From: JAHFUI01 sp039931615
Lineage (GTDB): Bacteria > Acidobacteriota > Vicinamibacteria > Vicinamibacterales > CAVVIG01
NCBI GenBank assembly: GCA_039931615.1
Contig: JBDTRR010000011.1
Location: 1-64,000, forward strand
Direction of reading: 5' to 3'
DNA length: 64,000 bases
Both the position numbers and the translations under genes were made by a program. Below, piece by piece: positions 53,767 to 62,042 of the stretch. Each line of letters starts with the position of its first letter. The stretch's first letter is position 1. A model generated the notes under the pieces. That model made no database searches, had not been told where the DNA came from, and saw only the letters and a program-made list of their open reading frames with translations.

Positions 53767-53976
53767 GCGCTGGCGCGAGCCGACGATCAACAGCACCACG
53801 CCGCCCGCCAGCACCGCAATCCCGACCAGCGGCGGCAGCGGCACCGTCTTCTGCCGATCGGCGGTCGCCTTCAGGGGGCCGAGATCGAGCACCGTCTCGC
53901 GCGTCGTGTAGGTAAAGCCCTGGTAGGCGAGCGCCGCCACACCGAGCACGATCAAGACAAGACCGGCTATTTTCAT
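53761..53976 (-). CDS. Small inner-membrane protein
   Basis: This 71-residue protein has two membrane segments (IAGLVLIVLGVAALAYQGF and LVGIAVLAGGVVLLIVG). Between them is a polar loop with YTTRETVLDLGPLKATADRQ. I believe similar small proteins with an ETVLDLGP-type loop occur in many bacteria, without known function, and I cannot assign a family name. It is seven bases from the Crp/Fnr regulator gene on the same strand, so it may be in its operon. It is convergent with the TonB receptor. Confidence 0.8.
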   Translation of the reverse strand: MKIAGLVLIVLGVAALAYQGFTYTTRETVLDLGPLKATADRQKTVPLPPLVGIAVLAGGVVLLIVGSRQRR

Positions 53977-53983
53977 CGACGCC

Positions 53984-54685
53984 TCACTCGTGCAGGACCA
54001 CGCTCAACAGCGTGCTGTTGATCTTGAGCGGAATCTCGCCGTTGTACTCAATGAACCCGAGCTTCTTGAATTTGTTCAGGAAGAAGTTGACGCGCGAGCG
54101 GGTCGTCCCGACCATCTTGGCGAGCGTCTCCTGGGAGATCCGCGGCACCATCCGCGCCGGACCGCTGCCGTCCTGTTTCCCGTAGCGCGCCAGCAACAGC
54201 AGCGCGCGGGCCAGCCGCTTCTCGCTCGAGTTGAACAGCTGATCGACCAGATCCTCTTCGATCCGGATGTTCCGCGCCAGCATGTGCGAAATAAACCGGT
54301 CGGACATCTCGTGCTGCCGGTGCAGCAGACGCACCATCCGCTCCTTGGCGACGAGCAGGATCACGCTCGGCGCGATGGCGGTCGCACTCCCCATCCGCAC
54401 CGGCTGGCCGGCCAGGCATCCCTCGCCAAAAAAGTCGCCCGGGCCGAGCATCCCGACGACGGCTTCTCTTCCGGTCTTCGACAGCACGGACATCTTGATG
54501 GCGCCGGTCTGGATATACATGACATCTTCACAGGCGTCCCCCTGCGTGAAGATGCTCTCGCCGCGGCCGTATTCCCGGATGACCTTCGCCAGTCCCGACG
54601 ACTCGAGAAACGCCTGCGCATTGAACGGCGGTCCGGCTCTTCCTCCAGCCCGCGAGGGTCTCCGTGGCTTCACGGCAGCGAGCAT
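53984..54685 (-). CDS. Crp/Fnr-family transcriptional regulator
   Basis: From ATG 54685 (or ATG 54709) the protein has 233 (or 241) residues. An N-terminal cyclic-nucleotide-binding fold shows EYGRGESIFTQGD and GDFFGEGCLAG. A C-terminal HTH_Crp reads ISQETLAKMVGTTRSRVNFF with the recognition helix at TTRSRVNFFLNKF. It lacks the four N-terminal cysteines of FNR, so oxygen sensing by an iron-sulfur cluster is unlikely. Likely effector and targets are unknown. It is divergent from the DUF6438-ankyrin gene, with about 165 bases between. Confidence 0.9.
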   Translation of the reverse strand: MLAAVKPRRPSRAGGRAGPPFNAQAFLESSGLAKVIREYGRGESIFTQGDACEDVMYIQTGAIKMSVLSKTGREAVVGMLGPGDFFGEGCLAGQPVRMGSATAIAPSVILLVAKERMVRLLHRQHEMSDRFISHMLARNIRIEEDLVDQLFNSSEKRLARALLLLARYGKQDGSGPARMVPRISQETLAKMVGTTRSRVNFFLNKFKKLGFIEYNGEIPLKINSTLLSVVLHE

Positions 54686-54850
54686 GGCACAGCGCCCGCG
54701 GCGAGCCATGTATCGGATTGCACAGGCCGCGACGCCAGGGCCTGGGGACCGGATCGGCACCAGCGGTAGAGCTGGTCGCCGGCCGGCCCTTGCCATACAA
54801 TCCCTCCGAACTGGCATAGCTGTCCGATCGCGGACAGGGCAGGCAGGACT

Positions 54851-55939
54851 ATGGGGCGTGCATTCGTCAGCATCATCGCCGCCGCTCTCATTCCCATCGG
54901 CGCATCGGCTCAGGCGCCTGGCGCCGGGGCGCGAACCACGGCGATTCCCGACGATCTCGCGATCACGCTCGAGCGCAGTGCCTGTTTCGGCGAGTGCCCC
55001 GTCTACACCGTCACCATCGACGCGCGCGGCAAGGTGACCTACGACGGTGCTGACTTCGTCCGGGTCACCGGCCGTCAGACCGACCAGGTGCCGGTGGCGC
55101 GCGTGGCCGCGCTGCTCGACACGGCGGATCGGATCGGGTTCTTCCGCCTGCGCGATCAATATCGCGTCATCCAGAACGCTGATGGCCGTTCAATGGTCGT
55201 GACCGACCTCCCCACCACGTTCGTCACCATCACCCGGGCGGGCCGCTCGAAGCGGGTCGAAGACTACGTCGGCGCACCGGAGGGGCTCAAGCAGCTCGAA
55301 CGGGAGATTGACGAGGCGGCCGGGACCAGGCGGTGGATTCTTCTCGACGCGGCGACCCTGGCGCAGTTGGTCCGCGACGGCTGGTCGCCAGCTCCCGAGG
55401 AAAGGGCGGAGCTGTTCCGCCGCGCCATCGAAGACGACGAGCCCGCCGTCGTCAAGGGCCTGATCGACCTGGGCGCCGATCCGAACGGCGGCCACCTCGG
55501 CACCAACACCCCGCCGCTGATGCTGGTGCGATCCGCGGCGGTGACCCGCCTGCTGCTCGATGCCGGTGCCAATCCCAACACCGTGAACGACAGCGGCGGC
55601 ACTCCGCTCGGCTGGTCGGTGTATCTTGCCCCCGAGGTCGGCCTGCTCCTGATCGAGGCCGGCGCGCATGTCGACGGACCGTCGGACCCCGACGGTCTGA
55701 CGCCTCTGTGGCGCGCCGCGTGCGCGGGCAACAGCGGTCTGGTCGGGATCCTGCTCGGCGCCGGCGCCGATCCGTCCGCCCGCGCGGCGGGAAAGGCGGC
55801 GATCGAATGCGCCCGTGAGGCGCGCGCCGAATCCCGCGGCCAGCCGCCGCTTCCCGCCGACCACCCGGCTTACCTGCCCGATTTCGACCGCACCATTGTC
55901 CTGCTCGAGCAGGCGTTGGCCAGACACTCGCGCCGCTAG
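54851..55939 (+). CDS. Secreted DUF6438-ankyrin repeat protein
   Basis: This 362-residue protein has a signal peptide (residues 1-20). A domain with ITLERSACFGECPVYTVTID (Cys45, Cys49) at about 35-150 matches DUF6438. Ankyrin repeats follow from about 185 to 320, with units such as GLIDLGADPNGG, LLLDAGANPNTVNDSGGTPLG and GILLGAGADPSARAAGKAA. Ankyrin repeats bind proteins, so it probably interacts with an exported partner. The fusion of the two parts is notable. It is divergent from the Crp/Fnr gene. Confidence 0.85.
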   Translation: MGRAFVSIIAAALIPIGASAQAPGAGARTTAIPDDLAITLERSACFGECPVYTVTIDARGKVTYDGADFVRVTGRQTDQVPVARVAALLDTADRIGFFRLRDQYRVIQNADGRSMVVTDLPTTFVTITRAGRSKRVEDYVGAPEGLKQLEREIDEAAGTRRWILLDAATLAQLVRDGWSPAPEERAELFRRAIEDDEPAVVKGLIDLGADPNGGHLGTNTPPLMLVRSAAVTRLLLDAGANPNTVNDSGGTPLGWSVYLAPEVGLLLIEAGAHVDGPSDPDGLTPLWRAACAGNSGLVGILLGAGADPSARAAGKAAIECAREARAESRGQPPLPADHPAYLPDFDRTIVLLEQALARHSRR

Positions 55940-56141
55940 ACGCCCCGCGGAGCGATCGACGGCTGCATCAATCGTGCGTCGGTCCGATCAATCGCTGGTT
56001 GTGCGTCCGATCATGGTTTCTACCACCGTTACTCTTCAGGTTGGCACTCTTATTGATAGTTGAGAGTGCACTGCCGACGTCCGCACGGAGCCTCCGATGC
56101 GGAGGAACAAACTGGCGGATTTTTCCAATGGGAGAGGTGAG

Positions 56142-56231
56142 ATGCGATACATCGCTGCCTGGCTGCTGGGCGTTCCGTTCAGCCTCATCGTCCTGTGGTA
56201 CGTCGTGGGCCACGCGGCCTGCGGGCAATAG
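56142..56231 (+). CDS. Very small membrane protein (29 residues)
   Basis: An ATG at 56142 preceded by GGGAGAGGTGAG opens a frame of 29 codons coding MRYIAAWLLGVPFSLIVLWY and then VVGHAACGQ, a single hydrophobic helix. The good Shine-Dalgarno and helix suggest a real gene, since small single-helix proteins of this kind with a GVP motif occur in bacteria. It is too short for similarity to be certain. A strong inverted repeat follows 26 bases after the stop and could be its terminator. Confidence 0.6.
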   Translation: MRYIAAWLLGVPFSLIVLWYVVGHAACGQ

Positions 56232-56256
56232 GAAGACCGTTTCATACTCTGTCCCC

Positions 56257-56288
56257 GGCCTGCACTACGGCGCGTCGTAGTGCAGGCC
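56257..56288. repeat. Inverted repeat with 13-base arms
   Basis: GGCCTGCACTACG at 56257-56269 and its exact complement at 56276-56288 enclose a 6-base loop. The arm contains the GCCTGCACTACG tail found in the dispersed TGAA-loop hairpins, so this looks like two half elements joined tail to tail. It lies after the 29-residue gene and before the MFS transporter and may act as a terminator. Confidence 0.8.
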
Positions 56289-56419
56289 TGCAAGCTGCGA
56301 GCACGCTCGTGAACGCGTGGCATGCTTGACCTCCAGCGACATCTCTGGCCACACTGATGTCCGCGCCGCCAGGGCGATCCTGCCCGGCACACCCTGCGTG
56401 AATCACTGGAGATCCTGGC

Positions 56420-57745
56420 TTGCCGACCGCGACCCCACCCGCCCCGATCCTCTCGCCCGGCCGTGCCTCGCTCGTCGTGCTCGGCATGGCGGCGTTCATG
56501 GTCCAGGCGGATGCCCGCGTCATCGATCCCCTGCTGCATGCGATCGCCACCGATTTCCATACCACGCCGCCGTCCGCCGCCATCGTCATCTCTTCGTATG
56601 CGCTGCCGTACGGCCTGTTCCAGCTGTTCTACGGTCCGCTCGGCGATCGGATCGGGAAGCTTCGCGTGATGGCCGTCTGCCTGGCGTTGTTCGCCGGCGG
56701 CACGTTCGCCTGCGCGTTCGTGCCGGGGCTCGCCGTCTTTGCGGTGTTGCGGTTCCTGACCGGGGTCGCGGCCGCGGCCGTGGTGCCGATGTCGCTCGGC
56801 TACATCGGCGACAAATTCCCGTACGAGGCGCGTCAGATTGCGCTGGCCCGATTCATGAGCGCCTTGATGATGGGCCAGATCGTCGGCAGCACGATGGGCG
56901 GCGTCTTCGGGGAGTATTTCGGCTGGCGCGACATCTTCGTGGTCTTCGGTGTCGCCGCGCTGGCGGTGTCGGTGCTGTTGGCGCGCGAGGGACGCCGGTT
57001 CCCGGAGCCGCGCAACAGCTCGCGCCGCTTCGGCCTGCCCAACCTGGCGGTGCCGTTGGGCGGCTCGGTGATTTTCATCGGCATGCTGGGGGTTCTGGGT
57101 GGCGTGCTGTCCGCCGTCGTGGAGGCCCTCGGCGCGTGCCTCCTGATCTACTCCCTGGTCACGCTCTACGGCAGCCTGTTGAAGCGGCAGAACGCACGGC
57201 TGGTGCTCGGCACCGTACTGCTCGAGGGTCTGTTCGTCTTCGGGGGACTGGCGTATCTGGCGTCGTCGTTGACCGACCGATTCGCCATCAACTATGCCTA
57301 TGCCGGGTTAATGGTCGCCGGCTTCGGAGTCGGCGGGCTCGTCTACAGCGTGTCGGTCAAGCGGCTGGTCGGCCGGATCGGCGAACTGGGAATCCTGCTG
57401 CTGGGCGGCACTCTGCTCGGCGTCGCCTTCATCTCGATCGGACTGATGCCCTCATGGCACTGGTTCGTCCCCCTGGTCATCCTCCTCGGCATGGGTTACT
57501 ACACGATGCACGGCACCCTGCAGACCCGGGCCACCGAGCTGGCGCCGGAAGCGCGCGGCACCGCGATCTCGCTGTTTGCCTTCTTTTTCTTCATGGGTCA
57601 GGCGACCGGTCCGCAGCTGCTCGGCAGCATCCTGAAATCGCACGGCTACGGCCCGGCCTTCATCACCGCCGGCGCCGGCCTGTTCACGGTGGCGGTGATC
57701 TCCAGGCAGCTGTTGGCGCGTTCCAAACGGCGGCTGGCCGGCTGA
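56420..57745 (+). CDS. Major facilitator superfamily transporter
   Basis: This 441-residue protein has about twelve membrane helices. The MFS loop-2 motif is visible as YGPLGDRIGKLRVM, and the N-terminal half has ADARVIDPLLHAIATDFHTT, a Bcr/arabinose-exporter-like start with an Asp-Pro-Leu. It probably exports drugs or a metabolite. The start is TTG 56420. It converges with the kinase-like secreted protein gene; about 140 bases between them hold short AC/GA-rich repeats. Confidence 0.9.
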   Translation: MPTATPPAPILSPGRASLVVLGMAAFMVQADARVIDPLLHAIATDFHTTPPSAAIVISSYALPYGLFQLFYGPLGDRIGKLRVMAVCLALFAGGTFACAFVPGLAVFAVLRFLTGVAAAAVVPMSLGYIGDKFPYEARQIALARFMSALMMGQIVGSTMGGVFGEYFGWRDIFVVFGVAALAVSVLLAREGRRFPEPRNSSRRFGLPNLAVPLGGSVIFIGMLGVLGGVLSAVVEALGACLLIYSLVTLYGSLLKRQNARLVLGTVLLEGLFVFGGLAYLASSLTDRFAINYAYAGLMVAGFGVGGLVYSVSVKRLVGRIGELGILLLGGTLLGVAFISIGLMPSWHWFVPLVILLGMGYYTMHGTLQTRATELAPEARGTAISLFAFFFFMGQATGPQLLGSILKSHGYGPAFITAGAGLFTVAVISRQLLARSKRRLAG

Positions 57746-57886
57746 ACGGCGAAGACCACGAAAAGACGAAAACACGAAAGACAGGCGCGCCCGGCTCTTA
57801 CGACTGGCGCAATCGAATGGCCTTCGCCTCTTTAGCGTTTCGGTGATGCGGGGATGGGACCGTGGCGCTTTTCAGGCGCACGTCGC

Positions 57887-59143
57887 CTAGGACCCCGGCT
57901 GGGGCTGGCAGCGTTGGGCGCCGATCTGTTGAACCTTGTCTTGAAACGCGGCCACCCAGTCGTCAATCGCCGACGCCCGGCGGCCTTCCCGGACTGACCC
58001 GGCCAAGCCCGAAGCCTTGTCGACGCGGGCGGCGGAGAAGATCGCGCGCAGGTGCGCCGGTGAGAGGCGCTGCAGCTGCTGGAGCAGAAACCGGCGGCCC
58101 TCGTCGGAAATCACCGGATCGCCCAGACCGTCGCGCCCCGCGGCAAGCGAGACAGTGAGGCGGCCGCGGCAGCCGCCGTTCTCCAGGTCCTTGAACACGG
58201 TCTTGCCGCGCCACGCCTCGAGATTCATCTTCGCGCCGCCCCCGCTCGAGGCGCGACCGGCACCGCCGAACGTGGCCCCGAGATCGACGACCATCGCCGC
58301 GGCACGAGCGCAAGCCGAACCGGCGCGCGCCTCCTGCAGTACCAGGCTGCTGTCCGATCCGCCCCACGGCCGGGTCTGACCGGCGGCGAGGCTGACCGGG
58401 GCGTCGCAATACAGCACCTGCTGCTCAGGTTTGCGATCGCCGTGCTGGATCAGCACGCCGAGCAGCGCCAGCGCGTCGAAATGTGTGCGCTGCCGGATGC
58501 GCTCCGGGCCAGGTGGCAGCCCCTTGATGGCCTCGTCCAGCTCGCGCCATGACCAGCCCTGATCGCGGTCATGACGGGAGAGAATCAGCGGGTGGCGAAG
58601 GGGAAACTCCTGGAGCTGCGCCAGGTAGAAACGCCGGCGCCGATCGCCCGCCCCACTCATTGGATCCCTCGGGCACCCCTCGCACTGCAGATTCAGCGGC
58701 AGCGCGTGGATGGTTGCGAACCCCAGCGCCCACATCAGGCGGGACGCCGCGACGCCGGCGAAGACTTCGCGATTGCCGCCCTGGAGCTCGGGATCCCAAT
58801 ACTTGACGCGCAACCGGTGCCGGTCGCCAGTCGTGCACAGGAACTTCAGCGAATTGCCGCCCAGCTCGCGGCCGGGCGTCGTGAACAGACAGTCGATGCC
58901 TGCCTCGGCGCTGGCGGCCTCGAATGAAAAGGGGAAGATGCCGGCGGGGCCGGTCCGGAGCGCGTCTGGCGTCAGCGGGTCCGGCTCGCGCCAGATCGTC
59001 GCCTGCGCCAGATAGGCGGTTCGGCCCGGGACGCTGGTGAGGATGGCTGAAACGGCCGGCGGCTCGTCCGCCCTCACCCAGGCAACGCTGAAGGCCAGCA
59101 TCACCAAACTGGTAGCAGTCGCCAACACTGACCTGAACGGCAT
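57887..59143 (-). CDS. Secreted protein with kinase-like motifs, unknown function
   Basis: From ATG 59143 the protein has 418 residues with a signal peptide (residues 1-25). Its order of motifs recalls a protein kinase fold: LRVKYWD with Lys114, a helix starting NREVFAGV with Glu126, LIQHGDRKPEQQVLYC at 232-246 where kinases have HRDLKPEN, and VVDLGATFG with Asp287 where they have DFG. The family has no name that I know, though I think related proteins occur in Acidobacteriota. Kinase activity is inference only; a secreted Fam20/HipA-like enzyme or pseudokinase is possible. It is divergent from the tag gene. Confidence 0.78.
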   Translation of the reverse strand: MPFRSVLATATSLVMLAFSVAWVRADEPPAVSAILTSVPGRTAYLAQATIWREPDPLTPDALRTGPAGIFPFSFEAASAEAGIDCLFTTPGRELGGNSLKFLCTTGDRHRLRVKYWDPELQGGNREVFAGVAASRLMWALGFATIHALPLNLQCEGCPRDPMSGAGDRRRRFYLAQLQEFPLRHPLILSRHDRDQGWSWRELDEAIKGLPPGPERIRQRTHFDALALLGVLIQHGDRKPEQQVLYCDAPVSLAAGQTRPWGGSDSSLVLQEARAGSACARAAAMVVDLGATFGGAGRASSGGGAKMNLEAWRGKTVFKDLENGGCRGRLTVSLAAGRDGLGDPVISDEGRRFLLQQLQRLSPAHLRAIFSAARVDKASGLAGSVREGRRASAIDDWVAAFQDKVQQIGAQRCQPQPGS

Positions 59144-59252
59144 GAGTGGTCCCTCGTCGATGCGCCGGTCCGGCCGGGATGCGGCGAACGACAGCACGGA
59201 CTCCAGCGCCGATGGGTGTACCGCTGGAACGCAGCTATTGTAGTGTTGCCGG

Positions 59253-59852
59253 ATGAGCCAGCCGTCCACATCTACGGTACACCGCTGTTCCTGGGCCGAC
59301 GGCGATGCGCTGCTGCGGGAGTATCACGACGTCGAATGGGGCGTCCCGGAATACGACAGCCGCGCACTCTGGGAAAAGCTGATGCTGGACGGCTTCCAGG
59401 CCGGCCTGTCCTGGCTGATCATCCTACGCAAGCGCGACGCGTTCCGGCGCGCCTTCCGGGACTTCGATCCAGAGCGGGTGGCGCGGTTCGGAGACGCCGA
59501 CGTCGCTCGGTTGCTGAACGACGCGGGCATCGTCCGCTCCCGCGCCAAGATCGCGGCGACGATCGGGGGCGCGCGCGCCTACCTCGCGATGCGCGACGCC
59601 GGAGAGGATCTCGCCACGTTCGTCTGGCAGATGGCCGGCGGACAGCCGATCCAGAACCAGGGCGGGGCGCACGTCAGCAGCCCGCTTTCGGCGGAGATCT
59701 CCGAGGCCCTGAAGGCGCGGGGATTCAAATTCGTCGGTCCGGTCATCGTCTATGCCTGGATGCAGGCGGTCGGCATCGTCAACGACCACTCGACGGACTG
59801 CTTCCGGAGGACGGCCGTCCAGGCCTTTGAACGGCCGCCGCGTGATCGATGA
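59253..59852 (+). CDS. tag: DNA-3-methyladenine glycosylase I
   Basis: This 199-residue enzyme has the Tag pattern: RCSWADGDALLREYHDVEWG at the start with Cys12 and a His for zinc, LMLDGFQAGLSWLIIL in the active-site region, and VNDHSTDCFRR at the end with the second His and Cys of the zinc site. It removes 3-methyladenine from alkylated DNA. Next to it downstream on the other strand is a broken cytochrome gene. Confidence 0.95.
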   Translation: MSQPSTSTVHRCSWADGDALLREYHDVEWGVPEYDSRALWEKLMLDGFQAGLSWLIILRKRDAFRRAFRDFDPERVARFGDADVARLLNDAGIVRSRAKIAATIGGARAYLAMRDAGEDLATFVWQMAGGQPIQNQGGAHVSSPLSAEISEALKARGFKFVGPVIVYAWMQAVGIVNDHSTDCFRRTAVQAFERPPRDR

Positions 59853-59870
59853 AGCCCTTGCAAAAGTGCA

Positions 59871-60360
59871 CTAGCGAAGCAGCTTGAGGAACGCCACGAT
59901 GTCCACCTGGTCCTGCTTCGTCAGGTCGACGCCCGGAGTGCCGCCGCCCGGTGGAGTCGTAATGATCGCAAAAGAATTTCGCGTAGTGCTCGAGCAGGTC
60001 CTCGAGCGTCTTCGCCGAGTTGTCATGGAAGTACGGCGCCGTCTGCACCACACCCCACAGCGTTGGGATCTTGAACGCGTTGAGGCTCTTGACGGCGAGC
60101 GGAATGCGGACCAGCAGGGTGGCATCGGCGAGCATCCGATCGACGCCATGACCGCCAGGGTGCGATCGCTGGGTGCGGGGAACGGCTGGGGTGCGCTCAT
60201 TCGAGACAGGATCCCTGACGCCATCTGGAGACCGCCCATCGGCGAGGATACCGATTCGCGTCGCCGGGCCTGCCGCTCCGGGAAATTGCGACCCTGACCG
60301 GCTGCGGCCTGTGGACAGATCAATACCCCGTTGCTGGCAGTCGTCAACGAATTCCGGGTT
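59871..60360 (-). pseudogene. Frameshifted C-terminal remnant of a cytochrome c/peroxidase-like gene
   Basis: One frame reads LNAFKIPTLWGVVQTAPYFH then DNSAKTLEDLLEHYAKFF, the C-terminal heme domain region of di-heme cytochrome c proteins (with the Met-side loop and the PYFHDNSAKTLEDL motif). It then leaves frame at a run of four A on the plus strand (59970-59973; TTCTTTTGCG on minus). The next frame continues as AIITTPPGGGTPGVDLTKQD and ends QVDIVAFLKLLR, the expected family ending. One extra base explains the break. The N-terminal half, including the first heme CxxCH, is absent or unreadable. A single-base sequencing error cannot be excluded for the frameshift alone. Confidence 0.75.
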
Positions 60361-60380
60361 ACGTCCGGTTGGCCGCGAGC

Positions 60381-61394
60381 TTAGAGACGACCGGCATAGC
60401 GCTCGGCAGAAGCGGCGGCATTCGCCTCCTTGACCCGCGCCTCGATCCACGGATACGTCCGGGCGATGCCTGCTTCCAGGGAAATCGACGGCTCCCAGCC
60501 GAGCACCTGGCGCAGCCGCGTGTTGTCGGAGTTGCGGCCGCGCACGCCCTGTGGTCCGGGCACATGCTTCTTCTCGATCCGGATCCCCGCGGCATCCGCC
60601 ACCAGATCGGACAGCGCGTTGATGCTGATCAGCCGGTCCTGCCCGAGATTGATCGGGTCGGGGTAATCCGACTGCATCAACTTGAAGATGCCGGTCACGC
60701 AATCATCGATGTAGCAGAACGACCGCGTCTGCTCGCCGTCGCCCCAAATCTCCACATCGTGCGTCCCGCTCAGCCTCGCCTGCGCGACCTTGCGGCATAA
60801 CGCGGCGGGGGCTTTCTCCCGGCCGCCGTCCCAGGTCCCGAGCGGACCGAAAATGTTATGGAAGCGGACCACGCGCGTCTCGATGCCGCGCTCCTCGCGG
60901 TAGTGCCTGCACAGCCGCTCCGAGATCAGCTTTTCCCAACCGTAGGCGTCCTGCGGCTCGGCCGGATAGGCATCCTCTTCCTTCAGCGGCGTGACGTTGG
61001 CGTCCGTCTGCCTGGATTCCGGATAGACGCAGGCCGACGATGTGTAGAGATAGCGCCGGACATCGTTGGTGGCGGCGGCTTCCAGCGTGTGGGTATTGAT
61101 CAGAACGTTATTGTGCAGGATCTCGGCGTGGTGCGACGAAATGAAGCCCATCCCGCCCATGTCCGCGGCGAGCGCGTAGACCTCGTTCATGCCGCGGGTT
61201 GCTTCGAGACAGTTGTCCCAGCGCCGGAGATCGAGCAGCTGGAATTCGTCGGCATCGGTTGGCGCATACTCGGGCGCCTTGATGTCGACGCCGCGCACCC
61301 GGTAGCCGCGGGCTTTGAGAAACGTCACCAGATGGTGGCCGATGAAGCCGCCGGCACCGGTGACGAGCGCTTTCGGGACGGCCGTCGTTTGCAT
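60381..61394 (-). CDS. GDP-mannose 3,5-epimerase-like extended SDR
   Basis: From ATG 61394 (AGGAG seven bases upstream, so the longer frame to 61616 is rejected) the protein has 337 residues. It has VTGAGGFIGHHLVTFL and the GME-like ADMGGMGFISSHHAEILHNN. The active-site Cys, Tyr, Lys and Lys of plant GDP-mannose 3,5-epimerase (145, 174, 178, 217) fall here at Cys122, Tyr151, Lys155 and Lys194, with the same spacing of 29, 4 and 39. It should turn GDP-D-mannose into GDP-L-galactose or GDP-L-gulose. It lies apart from the main glycan locus. Confidence 0.88.
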   Translation of the reverse strand: MQTTAVPKALVTGAGGFIGHHLVTFLKARGYRVRGVDIKAPEYAPTDADEFQLLDLRRWDNCLEATRGMNEVYALAADMGGMGFISSHHAEILHNNVLINTHTLEAAATNDVRRYLYTSSACVYPESRQTDANVTPLKEEDAYPAEPQDAYGWEKLISERLCRHYREERGIETRVVRFHNIFGPLGTWDGGREKAPAALCRKVAQARLSGTHDVEIWGDGEQTRSFCYIDDCVTGIFKLMQSDYPDPINLGQDRLISINALSDLVADAAGIRIEKKHVPGPQGVRGRNSDNTRLRQVLGWEPSISLEAGIARTYPWIEARVKEANAAASAERYAGRL

Positions 61395-62042
61395 GTCTGC
61401 TCCTGTTGGTCGGCAGTCCGCAGCCGGGCGCGCTCCCGGACCGGCGCCAGTCAGGTCGCTCTCATAGCGCGCAGGAGCCTGGCCGGCCGCGGTTGGGGAA
61501 TTGGACACCGGATCAGACATCACGACCTCGAGCGTGCAAGGGAGAAAAGACCGTCGGCAGCGCCAACCATCGGGCGCGCGTCCGCGGCCGCCGGCAGCCT
61601 GCCGCCGCGCCAGCACTCCCCTTGCAGCACCAGACTGATCGTGATCGCTGTGCAGTCTCGAGACCGGCCGACAACTCGTCCTCGCCGGACGTGTTTTTCC
61701 TCGTCGCGGCGATGTCCGGACCCCTTGCGATCATACACGGAACGGATCGGCGCTGCGGCGCAGCCGGTCACCGACCGGGCGGCATCGTGGTGCGGACGCT
61801 CTCAGCGGGGGGAAGAACCGGCGGCGCTATTTCATCTGGTGGGGCCAGGTGACACACGATGCCGGTGGCATCAGGCGCGGAGCGCGGCGCCCGCGTGGCC
61901 GGGCGTGACGGCCGTGCATACGGTGGCCTTGAGGGAGGACACACGCCTCATGCCCCGATCACCAGGATGTGACGCATCACGGTCCAGGGAACCGACCGGC
62001 CGCGGTGGACCGGTCCGCCCGACGTGACACGCCATCCGGGAA
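61395..62042. other. Gene-poor stretch
   Basis: About 650 bases between the epimerase start and a small coiled-coil gene hold no reading frame with recognisable protein features on either strand. The frames open here lack hydrophobic cores, motifs or good ribosome-binding sites. The base composition is like the rest of the window. It may hold a promoter for the epimerase, which starts at its left edge, or a decayed gene. Confidence 0.5.

Noticed and set aside
56044..56069. CIRCE-like operator (GCACTCT and AGAGTGC)
   Set aside because: The arms are similar to the heat-shock CIRCE half sites, but the 12-base gap and the missing TTA/TAA ends do not fit, and no chaperone gene follows. It may still be a binding site for another regulator.
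57755..57785. Short A-rich direct repeats (ACGAAAAG, ACGAAAAC, ACGAAAG)
   Set aside because: Only three imperfect units after the MFS gene; too small to call an element.
60858..62027. Plus-strand open frame of 389 codons over the epimerase and gene-poor stretch
   Set aside because: Most of it is antisense to the epimerase; the remainder is low-complexity Arg/Pro/Ser-rich and has no good start signal.
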